Below, piece by piece: positions 45,578 through 55,922 of a DNA stretch of 64,000 nucleotides (within the stretch, counting starts at the first letter, position 1; each line of letters opens with the position of its first letter). Below the pieces are notes generated by a model. It was not told the DNA's origin, did no database searches, and was given only the letters and a program-made list of their open reading frames with translations. Made by a program: the position numbers and the translations under genes. Origin of the DNA: Sphingosinicellaceae bacterium (GTDB taxonomy: Bacteria > Pseudomonadota > Alphaproteobacteria > Sphingomonadales > Sphingomonadaceae); assembly GCA_019285715.1 (NCBI GenBank), contig CP079108.1, positions 1,999,001 through 2,063,000 on the forward strand, in the 5' to 3' direction.

Positions 45578-45740
45578 GTGCTGGGTTTCGTATCCTTTGG
45601 TGAGGGCCCACCGGCGGACAGGGAGCGCTACCCTGGAACTCCGGTTACGCGTTCGCTGCATGGGCACCACGGGAAGCCGCCGCCGACAGGACACCACGCC
45701 GCCGATCCTGGCCTGTGAAGCCGGGATTGGGTGGCACCCT
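45578..45740 (+). ncRNA. ssrS: Candidate 6S RNA (ssrS)
   Basis: About 160 nt after a consensus promoter with no ORF. The ends can form a closing stem (GGTGCTG..TATCC near 45577-45595 with GGATT..GGCACC near 45724-45738). The middle holds GCATGGGCACCACGGGAAGCC and CCGACAGGACACC, which follow the order of conserved 6S segments (GCAUGCUCGG, GAAGCC, CGACGACAC) in E. coli. Recognised by eye; covariance search needed. The usual 6S neighbour, ygfA, is absent. Confidence 0.45.
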
Positions 45741-45956
45741 TCGAGTTTCAACACCAGCCGTTCCGTCGACGCCCGCCCCATGCAGCGATCACACGCCTCG
45801 CATTCAGCCTCGCGGCCCCACCCAGTTAGCGCCGGGCGGGAACCAGCCGGAGGCCGGACGGGCCAAGATTATCGCCCCCACGGTGTTGGAACACCGGAGG
45901 GGGCTTCGGCGCGCCCTGCAGCCTTCCCGAAGGCCGGCGCGGATCAAGCTCCAAGC
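45741..45956. other. Non-coding stretch with a strong hairpin between the 6S-like RNA and merR
   Basis: No credible ORF. Contains a compound hairpin at 45874-45904: GCCCCC/GGGGGC outside and CGGTGT/ACACCG inside a TGGA loop. It may end transcription from the upstream promoter, although no T run follows. Confidence 0.5.
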
Positions 45957-45985
45957 TTGCACTTGACGTAAGCGTCAACTAAACT
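45957..45985 (+). promoter_or_regulatory. merR promoter with palindromic operator in the spacer (LiuR-like site)
   Basis: TTGCAC (45957), a 17-bp spacer and TAAACT (45980). The spacer is almost entirely the near-palindrome TTGACGTAAGCGTCAA (45963-45978), the standard layout of MerR-family operators. The word resembles published LiuR sites, so regulation of the adjacent acyl-CoA genes is likely. Confidence 0.65.
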
Positions 45986-45993
45986 GTCCCTCC

Positions 45994-46434
45994 ATGAACG
46001 ATCACGTCCACGCCTTCGCCCACGCGCACGTTCCGGCCCATGCCGATGACGCTGAAACCTACACCATCACCGAGCTCGCGTCGGGCTTCAACGTCACCCC
46101 GCGCGCCATCCGCTTCTACGAGGACAATGGCCTGATCGCGCCCGAGCGGCAGGGGCAGAACCGGGTCTATTCCCGCCGCGACCGCGCCCGGCTGGCGTGG
46201 ATCCTGCGCGCCAAGAATGTCGGCTTCAGCCTCGCCACGATCCGCGAGATGATCGACCTGTACGACGTCGGCGACGGCCGCGAGACCCAGCGCCGGGTGA
46301 CTCTCGAAAAATGCCACGACCGCATCCTCGCGTTGCAGGAACAGCGTAACGATATCGACGCTACGATCGAAGAACTGCAGACATTCGTTGCGGTCGTCGA
46401 GAAGGAACTCGCCGACCACCCCGCGCAACACTAG
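45994..46434 (+). CDS. MerR family regulator, LiuR-like
   Basis: 146 residues. After a His/Ala-rich N-terminal tail (HVHAFAHAHVPAHA) comes the winged HTH TITELASGFNVTPRAIRFYE and a dimerisation helix (EKCHDRILALQEQRNDIDAT). The lack of C-terminal metal cysteines argues against metal sensing. Location directly before three beta-oxidation genes, with a palindromic operator in its own promoter, suggests control of acyl-CoA or branched-chain amino acid catabolism, as for LiuR. Confidence 0.85.
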   Translation: MNDHVHAFAHAHVPAHADDAETYTITELASGFNVTPRAIRFYEDNGLIAPERQGQNRVYSRRDRARLAWILRAKNVGFSLATIREMIDLYDVGDGRETQRRVTLEKCHDRILALQEQRNDIDATIEELQTFVAVVEKELADHPAQH

Positions 46435-46468
46435 GCCCGCGAAACACTAGGCCCCGCGAAACACTAGG
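46421..46468 (+). repeat. Three tandem 15-bp repeats across the merR stop
   Basis: CCGCGCAACACTAGG (46421), CCGCGAAACACTAGG (46437) and the same again (46454). The first contains the merR stop codon. It looks like a local slippage duplication in the merR-acyl-CoA dehydrogenase gap. Confidence 0.85.
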
Positions 46469-46479
46469 ACCGCCCACCG

Positions 46480-48306
46480 ATGCCGAGCTACCGCGCGCCC
46501 GTGAAAGATACCGCCTTCGTCCTGTCGGCGATCGTCGGGCTCGACAAATATTCGAACCTGCCGGGCTTTGCCGACGCGACCCCAGACCTCGTCCAGGCGA
46601 TCCTCGAGGAAGGCGCCAAGTTCTGCGAGAACGTGCTGGCGCCGCTCAATCTCAGTGGCGACCAAGAGGGTTGCACCCGCGCCGACGATGGTTCGGTGAC
46701 GACGCCCAGGGGCTTCAAGGCCGCCTACGACCAGTTCGTCGAGAGCGGCTGGGGGACATTGACCGCGTCGCCCGAATACGGCGGCCAGGGCCTCCCTCAT
46801 GTCGTCGGCACCGCGGTCGCCGAGTTCCTGTCGAGCGCCAACATGGCGTTCTCGATGTACCCGGGCCTGAACGAGGGCGCTCAGGCGGCGATCATGGCGG
46901 TCGGGTCCGACGCCCAGAAGCAGATGTACCTGCCGAACATGGTGCACGGCCGCTGGACCGGCACGATGAACCTGACCGAGCCCCAGTGCGGCACCGACCT
47001 CGGCCTGATCCGCACCCGCGCCGAGCCGCAGGATGACGGCACCCATAAGATCACCGGCACCAAGATCTTCATCTCGGCGGGCGAGCACGACCTCAACGAC
47101 AACATCATCCACCTGGTGCTGGCGAAAACCACCGGCGCGCCCGACAACGTCAAGGGCATCTCGCTGTTCATCGTGCCCAAGTTCCTGGTCAACGCCGACG
47201 GCTCGCTGGGCGCGCGCAATGCCGTCAAGTGCGGCTCGATCGAGCACAAGATGGGCATCCACGGTAATTCGACCTGCCTGATGAACTACGACGGCGCCAC
47301 CGGCTACCTCATCGGCGAGGAGATGAAGGGCCTGCGCGCGATGTTCATCATGATGAACGCGGCGCGCCTCGGCGTCGGCGTGCAGGGCCTCAGCCAGGGC
47401 GAAGTCGCCTACCAGAACGCCGCGATCTATGCCCGCGACCGGGTGCAGGGCAAGGCGCTCAGCGTGGCGGGCTCGGCCACGGTCGCGCCGGGCCCCGGTG
47501 CCGACGTGGTCGCCTCGAAGGCCGACCCGATCATCGTCCATGCCGACGTCCGCCGCATGCTGATGGACGGCCGCGCCTTCAACGAGGGTGCGCGCGCGCT
47601 GATCCTGTGGGGTGCGCTGCAGGTCGACCTCGCGCACAAGGCCGAGACGCCCGAGGAGCGGCAACTGGCCGACGACCTGATCGGGCTGCTGACCCCGGTC
47701 ATCAAGGGCTATTGCACCGACAAGGGCTACGAGATCGCGACCAAGTCCCAGCAGGTCTATGGCGGCCACGGCTACATCGTCGAATGGGGCATGGAGCAGT
47801 TCGTCCGCGACGCGCGCATCGCCCAGATCTACGAGGGTACCAACGGCATCCAGGCGATGGACCTGGTCGGCCGCAAGCTGGCGATGAACGGCGGCCGGGG
47901 GCTGCGCGCGTATCTCGCGCTGGCGGGGCAGGCGGTCGCCGATGCCGCCGCCGATCCGCGCCTCGACGTGGTCGCCAAGCCGCTGGAGAAGGCGCTCGGC
48001 GAGCTGCAGACGGCGACGATGTGGCTGATGCAGAACGGCATGGCGAACCCGAACAACGCCGGGGCCGGGGCGGCCGCGTACCTCGACATCCTCGGCATCG
48101 TCAGCCTCGGCCACATGTGGCTGCTGATGGCGAAGGCCTCGCACGAGGCGATCGACGCCGGCACCACCGACCGCGAGTTCTACGACGCCAAATTGATCAC
48201 CGCGCGTTACTACGCCGAGCGCTATTTCCCCGATGCGGGGGCGTTGCGGCGGAAGCTCGAGGCGGGCAGCGAAGCCATGATGGCGTTGCCCGCCCATTTG
48301 TTTTGA
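46480..48306 (+). CDS. Acyl-CoA dehydrogenase (long FadE-like subfamily)
   Basis: 608-residue FAD enzyme making trans-2-enoyl-CoA. It has the acyl-CoA dehydrogenase N-terminal, middle ([33 protein letters not shown]) and C-terminal domains with [20 protein letters not shown], followed by an extra roughly 120-residue C-terminal domain found in the longer subfamily. It is the first of three beta-oxidation genes after the MerR regulator and is probably under its control. Confidence 0.95.
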   Translation: MPSYRAPVKDTAFVLSAIVGLDKYSNLPGFADATPDLVQAILEEGAKFCENVLAPLNLSGDQEGCTRADDGSVTTPRGFKAAYDQFVESGWGTLTASPEYGGQGLPHVVGTAVAEFLSSANMAFSMYPGLNEGAQAAIMAVGSDAQKQMYLPNMVHGRWTGTMNLTEPQCGTDLGLIRTRAEPQDDGTHKITGTKIFISAGEHDLNDNIIHLVLAKTTGAPDNVKGISLFIVPKFLVNADGSLGARNAVKCGSIEHKMGIHGNSTCLMNYDGATGYLIGEEMKGLRAMFIMMNAARLGVGVQGLSQGEVAYQNAAIYARDRVQGKALSVAGSATVAPGPGADVVASKADPIIVHADVRRMLMDGRAFNEGARALILWGALQVDLAHKAETPEERQLADDLIGLLTPVIKGYCTDKGYEIATKSQQVYGGHGYIVEWGMEQFVRDARIAQIYEGTNGIQAMDLVGRKLAMNGGRGLRAYLALAGQAVADAAADPRLDVVAKPLEKALGELQTATMWLMQNGMANPNNAGAGAAAYLDILGIVSLGHMWLLMAKASHEAIDAGTTDREFYDAKLITARYYAERYFPDAGALRRKLEAGSEAMMALPAHLF

Positions 48307-48307
48307 C

Positions 48308-48373
48308 CGTCATCCCGGCGAAAGCCGGGACGCAATCGATGCGGAATAGGTCCCGGCTTTCGCCGGGATGACG
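48308..48373. repeat. Paired REP-like palindrome between acyl-CoA dehydrogenase and thiolase genes
   Basis: CGTCATCCCGGCGAAAGCCGGGAC and its inverted copy at the other end, with a short loop. It lies inside the beta-oxidation run. Confidence 0.8.
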
Positions 48374-48396
48374 AAACGAGAAGTAGGAGATCGACC

Positions 48397-49608
<1,212 letters not shown>

Positions 49609-49616
49609 TTTACTTC

Positions 49617-49712
49617 ACCCCTCCCCATCAGGGAGGGGCCGGGGGTGGGGACTTGAGGCGGAGATGACGCCCGTACTCCCCACCCCTAACTCCTCCCCTG
49701 AAGGGAAGGGGG
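49617..49712. repeat. C/G-rich inverted repeat between thiolase and fadB-like genes
   Basis: CACCCCTCCCC..GGGAGGGGCCGGGGGTGGGG (49617-49650) faces CTCCCCACCCCTAACTCC..GGGAAGGGGG (49676-49712). A different family from the CCGG palindromes; it can form a long imperfect hairpin. Confidence 0.7.
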
Positions 49713-49733
49713 ACCAAGATAGAAGGGCCACAA

Positions 49734-51923
49734 ATGACCGACACCGCCATCCGCTCAGAGCTCGACGCCGACGGTATCCTGCTGCTCACTATCGACGTGC
49801 CGGGCCTTTCGATGAACGTCATCACCCCGCAGGTCACCATCGACCTGACCGCCGCGATCGAGCGGTTGAAGACCGACCCCGAGGTCAAGGGCGCGGTGCT
49901 GACCAGCGGCAAGGCGTCGGGCTTCATGGCGGGTGCCGACCTCAAGGGCATGGGCGGCATGACCGGCGGCGGGCGCGGCGACGCTGACGGCAAGTCGCGG
50001 ATGGCCCGGCTGTTCGACAACGTCTACGGCCTCAACAAGATGCTCCGCGCGCTGGAGACCTGCGGCAAGCCGGTCGCGGCGGCGATCAACGGCCTCGCGC
50101 TCGGCGGCGGGCTCGAGTTCACGCTGGCGTGCCACTACCGGGTCGTCGCCGACAATCCGAAGATCCAGCTCGGCCTGCCCGAAGTCTTGGTCGGCCTGTT
50201 CCCCGGCGCTGGCGGCACGCAGCGGCTGCCGCGCCTGATGGGCGTGCAGCCGGCGCTGATGTACCTTCTGCAGGGCAAGAGCATGAGCCCGCAGGAAGCG
50301 CTCGGCCTCGGTGTCGTCCACGCGGTCGTGCCGGCGGACCAACTCGTCCAGGCCGCCAAGGACTGGGTCAAGGCCAACCCGACCAAAAGTGTGCAGCCGT
50401 GGGACGAGAAGAGCTTCAAGTTCCCCGGCGGTGTCGGGCAGTTCAATCCGGGCTTCGCGCAGACCTTCATGGCCGGCACCGCGATGACCGCCAAGACCAC
50501 CAACCACAATATGAACGCCCCGATCACGATCCTGTCCGCGGTCTACGAGGGCTCGCAGCTGCCGATGGACACGGCGCTGAAGCTCGAGAGCAAGTACATG
50601 GCGAAGCTGGTGAGTGACCCGCAGGCCGGCAACATGATCCGCTCGCTGTTCGTCTCCAAGCAGGCGGCGGAGAAGGGCGCGCGGCGTCCCAAGGGCGTCG
50701 CTGCGGCTCCGGTCAAGAAGCTCGGCATGCTCGGCGCGGGGCTGATGGGCGCGGGCGTCGCGATGGTCAGCGCGCAGGCGGGCATCGAGGTCGTGCTGCT
50801 CGACCGCACCGTCGAGAATGCCGAGAAGGGCAAGCAGTACACCGCCGACAGGCTGGCCAAGAAGCGCACCAGCCCGGAGAAGACTGCCGAGTTGCTGGCG
50901 CGCATCCACCCGACCGCGGACTATGCCGATCTCGCGGGCTGCGACCTGATCATCGAGGCGGTGTTCGAGACGCGCGACATCAAGGCGGGCGTCACCAAGG
51001 CCACCGAGGCCGTCGTCGGTGCCGACACGATCTTCGGCTCGAACACCTCGACGCTGCCGATCACCGGGCTCGCCGAGGCATGGTCGAAGCCCGCCAATTT
51101 CATCGGCATCCACTTCTTCTCGCCGGTCGAGAAGATGCCGCTGGTCGAGATCATTGTCGGCAAGCAGACCGGGCCCGAGGCCATCGCGAAGGCGCTCGAC
51201 TATGTCGCGCAGATCCGCAAGACGCCGATCGTCGTCAACGATTCCCGTGGTTTCTACACCTCGCGCTGCTTCGGCACCTATATCCAGGAGGGCCTGGCGC
51301 TGCTCAGCGAGGGCGTCACGCCGGCGTTGATCGAGAACGTCGGCAAGCACATGGGGATGCCGGTCGGCCCGCTCGCGGTCAACGACGAGGTCGGGCTCGA
51401 CCTGTCGTACAAAGTCGGCCAGCAGACCAAGGCCGACCTCGGCGACAAATACGTCGAGCAGCCCGGCATCGTCGTCATCGAGACGATGCATGAACTCGGA
51501 CGCCTCGGGCGCAAGAATTCCAAGGGGTTCTACGTCTATCCTGAAGCGCCGGGTAAGAAGTACCTCTGGCCCGAATTGTCGGCGACTGTCGCCGGTGGCG
51601 GCGAGCATCACCAGCCAACCCCCGAGGCGGTCCGCGAGCGACTCCTGTACCGGCAGCTCGTCGAGTGCGCGCGGTGCTTTGCCGAAGGTGTGCTTGAGAC
51701 GCCGCAGGACGGCGACCTCGGCGCGATCTTCGGCTGGGGCTTCGCGCCGTTCACCGGCGGGCCGTTCAGCCACATGGACACGCTCGGGCTGGCCAACGTC
51801 GTCGCCATCCTCGACGGCCTGGCGCAGCGTCACGGTGAGCGTTTCACCCCGCCGCAGCTGCTGCGCGATATGGCGGCGCGCGGCGAAACCTTCTACGGGC
51901 AGGCCATGAAGGCGGCTGCCTGA
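49734..51923 (+). CDS. FadB-like multifunctional enoyl-CoA hydratase/3-hydroxyacyl-CoA dehydrogenase
   Basis: 729 residues. N-terminal crotonase domain (about 10-200) with GGGLEFTLACHYRVVADNPK and GLPEVLVGLFPGAGGTQRLPR, then a Rossmann NAD domain (LGMLGAGLMGAGVAMVSAQA) and 3HCDH C-terminal domains (NDSRGFYTSRCFGTYIQEG). It performs two successive steps of beta-oxidation, completing the pathway with the preceding dehydrogenase and thiolase. Confidence 0.95.
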   Translation: MTDTAIRSELDADGILLLTIDVPGLSMNVITPQVTIDLTAAIERLKTDPEVKGAVLTSGKASGFMAGADLKGMGGMTGGGRGDADGKSRMARLFDNVYGLNKMLRALETCGKPVAAAINGLALGGGLEFTLACHYRVVADNPKIQLGLPEVLVGLFPGAGGTQRLPRLMGVQPALMYLLQGKSMSPQEALGLGVVHAVVPADQLVQAAKDWVKANPTKSVQPWDEKSFKFPGGVGQFNPGFAQTFMAGTAMTAKTTNHNMNAPITILSAVYEGSQLPMDTALKLESKYMAKLVSDPQAGNMIRSLFVSKQAAEKGARRPKGVAAAPVKKLGMLGAGLMGAGVAMVSAQAGIEVVLLDRTVENAEKGKQYTADRLAKKRTSPEKTAELLARIHPTADYADLAGCDLIIEAVFETRDIKAGVTKATEAVVGADTIFGSNTSTLPITGLAEAWSKPANFIGIHFFSPVEKMPLVEIIVGKQTGPEAIAKALDYVAQIRKTPIVVNDSRGFYTSRCFGTYIQEGLALLSEGVTPALIENVGKHMGMPVGPLAVNDEVGLDLSYKVGQQTKADLGDKYVEQPGIVVIETMHELGRLGRKNSKGFYVYPEAPGKKYLWPELSATVAGGGEHHQPTPEAVRERLLYRQLVECARCFAEGVLETPQDGDLGAIFGWGFAPFTGGPFSHMDTLGLANVVAILDGLAQRHGERFTPPQLLRDMAARGETFYGQAMKAAA

Positions 51924-51948
51924 GGCTCGCCACCCCGGGGTGCCCCGA

Positions 51949-52785
51949 ATGAAGCTGCTGCGGATACTGGCGACGGTGCTGATGCTCGTCGCCGGCCTTG
52001 TGCTGGCCCTCGTTGTCTATGGCTATTACGAGGCGACACGCGATCCAGTCGTAGCCCATTATTCGGTCGGGTTTGCTAAGTGGCCGGCGGGCGCGCCGCC
52101 GCTTCGTGTAGTCCAGCTCACGGACATCCACGTCGCGTGGCCCGACATGCCGCTCAGCCGGGTCGCGCGCATCGTCGACCAGGTCAACGCGCTCCATCCC
52201 GACCTCGTCGTCATCACCGGGGACTTCGTCGGCGGCAAGCTGTGGGACCGCCAGGTCGCCAACTTCGACGAGGCGCTGGTGCCCCTGGTCAAGCTTTGCG
52301 CGCGCTACGGCGTCATCGCGGTACGGGGTAATCACGACAGCCCTTATTGGACGCCGATCGTCTTTGCGCGGACGCCGATCCGGATGCTGCAGAACCGCTG
52401 GATTTCGGTGGGGCCGATCACGGTCGCAGGCGTCGACGACCCGACCAGCCTGCACAATCCGGTGACCGACGCGCGGCTGGCGGTGGCGGGTGCGCCGACC
52501 GATCGCCCGCTGGTCCTGCTGTCGCACGTCCCCGACTTTTTCCAGTGGATCCCGCGCTCGGTCGACCTGCTGATCTGCGGCCACACCCACGGCGGCCAGA
52601 TCGTGCTCCCGCTGCTCGGGACGCGGAGCACCGGCGGCGTGTTCAACGACCACCACCTACGCGGGCTGTTCAGCGAGCACGGCCAGCGCATGATCGTCTC
52701 GTCGGGCCTCGGCACCTCGATGGTACCGCTGAGGATCGGCGTGCCGCCCGAGGTCGCGATGATCACCCTCGGGCCGCAACGCTAG
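51949..52785 (+). CDS. Membrane-anchored metallophosphoesterase (YaeI/YkuE type)
   Basis: 278 residues with an N-terminal membrane helix (ILATVLMLVAGLVLALVVYGYY). Binuclear metal motifs are present in order: LTDIHVAWP, ITGDFVGG, GNHDSP, LSHVPDF and GHTHGGQ. This set fits the YaeI/YkuE group, some members of which cleave UDP-diacylglucosamine; the substrate here is unknown. ATG at 51949 chosen over a GTG nine bases earlier. Confidence 0.9.
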   Translation: MKLLRILATVLMLVAGLVLALVVYGYYEATRDPVVAHYSVGFAKWPAGAPPLRVVQLTDIHVAWPDMPLSRVARIVDQVNALHPDLVVITGDFVGGKLWDRQVANFDEALVPLVKLCARYGVIAVRGNHDSPYWTPIVFARTPIRMLQNRWISVGPITVAGVDDPTSLHNPVTDARLAVAGAPTDRPLVLLSHVPDFFQWIPRSVDLLICGHTHGGQIVLPLLGTRSTGGVFNDHHLRGLFSEHGQRMIVSSGLGTSMVPLRIGVPPEVAMITLGPQR

Positions 52786-52791
52786 GCCGGC

Positions 52792-53708
<917 letters not shown>

Positions 53709-53712
<4 letters not shown>

Positions 53713-55037
53713 CGTGTCGCTCCGGCTTCACATTGTTCGTCGGCAATAGCGGCTTTGGCGGCAGGATTCGAGTCGGGCGGGGCCACGAAGCGGTCGGCCT
53801 TGCGGAGCTGCGGAAAACCCCACGCCCAGATGACGGTGACCAGCACCGCACCGATGCCGCCGAGCACGACCGCCTCGACCGGGCCGAGCCATGCTGCGGT
53901 CAGGCCACTTTCGAACTCGCCCAGCTCGTTCGAAGCGGAGATGAACAGCATCGACACCGCCGACACCCGGCCGCGCATATGGTCGGGAGTGTGGAGCTGG
54001 ATCAGCGACGAGCGTACGTAGACCGACATCATGTCGGCGGCCCCCAGCACGAACAGTGCGCCGAGCGACAGATAAAGGTTCACCGACAGGCCGAAGACGA
54101 TGGTAGCAAGGCCGAACACCCCGACGCAGGCGAACATGATGACGCCGACGTTGCGGCTCAATGGCTTGCGGGTCAGGAACAGCGCGGTCAGCGCGGCCCC
54201 GGCGGCGGGCGCGGCGCGGAGCGGGCCGAGGCCCTCGACGCCAACGTGCAGCACGTCGCGCGCGAACACCGGCAGCATCGCGGTGGCGCCGCCGAGCAGC
54301 ACCGCGAACAGGTCGAGGCTGATCGCGCCGAGAACGATCTTGTTGCGCCGAACGTAGCCGAGGCCCTCGACGGTCTGCGCCCAGGGTGACAATTCGGAGC
54401 GCGGCGGGCGCGGCACCGGTCCGATCAGCATCAGCGCGACGAACGATCCCGCGAACAGCACCGCCGCGACGAGATAGGGTGCCGCGCTGCTGGCGGCGAA
54501 CAGGAACGCGCCGAGGGGCGGCCCAAGCACCGCTCCGGTCTGCCAGCCGATCGAGTTCCACGCGATCGCGGTCGGCAGCATCGCGCGCGGCACCAGGTTC
54601 GGGGCGAGTGCCTGGAGCGACGGGCCCGCGAACGCGCGGCCGACGCCGAGGAGCACCGCGACGGTGAACAGCGCCGGCAGGGTGACGGTACCGGTCAGCG
54701 ACATGAACCCGAGCGCGCCGGCGCACAGCGTCTCGAGCGCGATCGCACCGCGCGCCAGGTAACGCCGATCGACCCGGTCGGCGACGTAGCCGACGACGAG
54801 CGTCAGCAGGAACAGCGGCAGGAACTGCGCCAGCCCGATCATCCCGAGCAGGAACGCCGCGTCCTTCGGCACCATCGTCTCGCGCGCGATCGCATAGACC
54901 TGCCAGCCGATGACGATGACCAGCATCATGCCGCCGATGGTCGACGCGAACCGCGCCAGCCAGAAGGCGCGGAAGTTCGGGATCGCGAAGGGGGAGGTCG
55001 GGGCGGCGGGGGCAGGGGAGGTTGGGACGGAGGCCAT
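53709..55037 (-). CDS. MFS transporter (DHA3/EntS-like)
   Basis: 442 residues with about 12 membrane helices. The loop motif [20 protein letters not shown] is the MFS signature A region, and the start [15 protein letters not shown] is typical of the EntS/DHA3 exporters. The substrate is unknown. Coupling with cysK (4-bp overlap) may hint at export of a cysteine-pathway metabolite, which is inference only. Confidence 0.9.
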
Positions 55038-55339
55038 GCCCGGTGCTAGGGGGCGGGGCAGGGAAGGGCAAGCAAGCCCGCGTGTCCTCGGCGATAGCGA
55101 CCCTATCCTGTCGGCGTGCGGGCGGCCCCACAGCGAGGCCGTGTTCAGACACGGCTTTCGAAATTGCAGCCGCTACCATCACCCGACATTTCTTTACGAT
55201 TCCGAAATAAAGCTGATAGCTTTCTCTCCGCGAATGATCGATAGAAGCCAGGTTGTGTCGCTTTTGCGTAGAAAACACGCCGATTGGTTGGGGCCTGATC
55301 ACCGGACCAGACTATCGGCCGCTTCCGAGAGGCATTTTA
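55038..55339. other. Intergenic region between divergent MFS and PEP-CTERM genes
   Basis: 302 bp with an AT-richer middle that presumably carries divergent promoters. No ORF, RNA or repeat recognised; GAGAGG at 55327-55332 is the ribosome site of the PEP-CTERM gene. Confidence 0.5.
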
Positions 55340-55873
55340 ATGCGAACGCGCACTTTATTCTTGGTGGCCGCTGCGGCCACCCTATCCCTCGTCGCACCGG
55401 CGTCAGCGACTTTCGTGCTGGCGAATTCGGCAGGCGGCAACGGCTATGTCGGCCTCGGGCCGTCACCGTACCAGGTCACGCTTTATGGCTCGAACAATGG
55501 TGTCGCTCGCAACATCGTGACGTTCACCAATCTGGCGACCACGCCGCGTCTTTTCGTCGTCAACTATCGCTACCACACCGACGACACCGGCGGTGCCGCG
55601 TTCGACCGGGCCGGCGTCTTCATCAACGACATATTGTACGAATTCTCACCGGTCGAGTCCGACCCGGGCTTCACGTCCTACGGCAGCTTTACCTATGCGA
55701 TTGCCGCTGGTGACAGCTACGGACTTTACATCAACAGCACGGACGGCGGTAACGGCGGTGCAACGCTGTCGCTCGGTGGCGTTCCGGAGCCCACCACCTG
55801 GGCCCTGCTGATCGCGGGCTTCGGCATGGTCGGCGTCACGATGCGCCGCCGGAACGCCGCGCTCGCGGCCTGA
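55340..55873 (+). CDS. PEPxxWA-CTERM sorting domain protein
   Basis: 177 residues. Signal peptide (TLFLVAAAATLSLVAPASA), a mature Gly/Asn/Thr-rich beta-type domain of unknown fold, and VPEPTTWALLIAGFGMVGVT followed by RRR. ATG at 55340 with GAGAGG ahead; an upstream GTG-type extension is not protein-like. Substrate of an exosortase-type system. Confidence 0.88.
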   Translation: MRTRTLFLVAAAATLSLVAPASATFVLANSAGGNGYVGLGPSPYQVTLYGSNNGVARNIVTFTNLATTPRLFVVNYRYHTDDTGGAAFDRAGVFINDILYEFSPVESDPGFTSYGSFTYAIAAGDSYGLYINSTDGGNGGATLSLGGVPEPTTWALLIAGFGMVGVTMRRRNAALAA

Positions 55874-55880
55874 TCCCCTT

Positions 55881-55914
55881 GCCCGTCATCCCGGCGAACG
55901 CCGGGATGACGGGC
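55881..55914. repeat. Compact perfect REP-like palindrome, bidirectional terminator
   Basis: A 16-bp stem around AA, GCCCGTCATCCCGGCG / CGCCGGGATGACGGGC, between convergent PEP-CTERM and uvrD genes. Confidence 0.85.
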
Positions 55915-55922
55915 GTAGGTCC

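Noticed and set aside
45597-45971. 124-residue open frame between fabZ and merR
   Set aside because: Composition is not protein-like and it runs across the 6S-like promoter product and hairpin. RNA is a better explanation.
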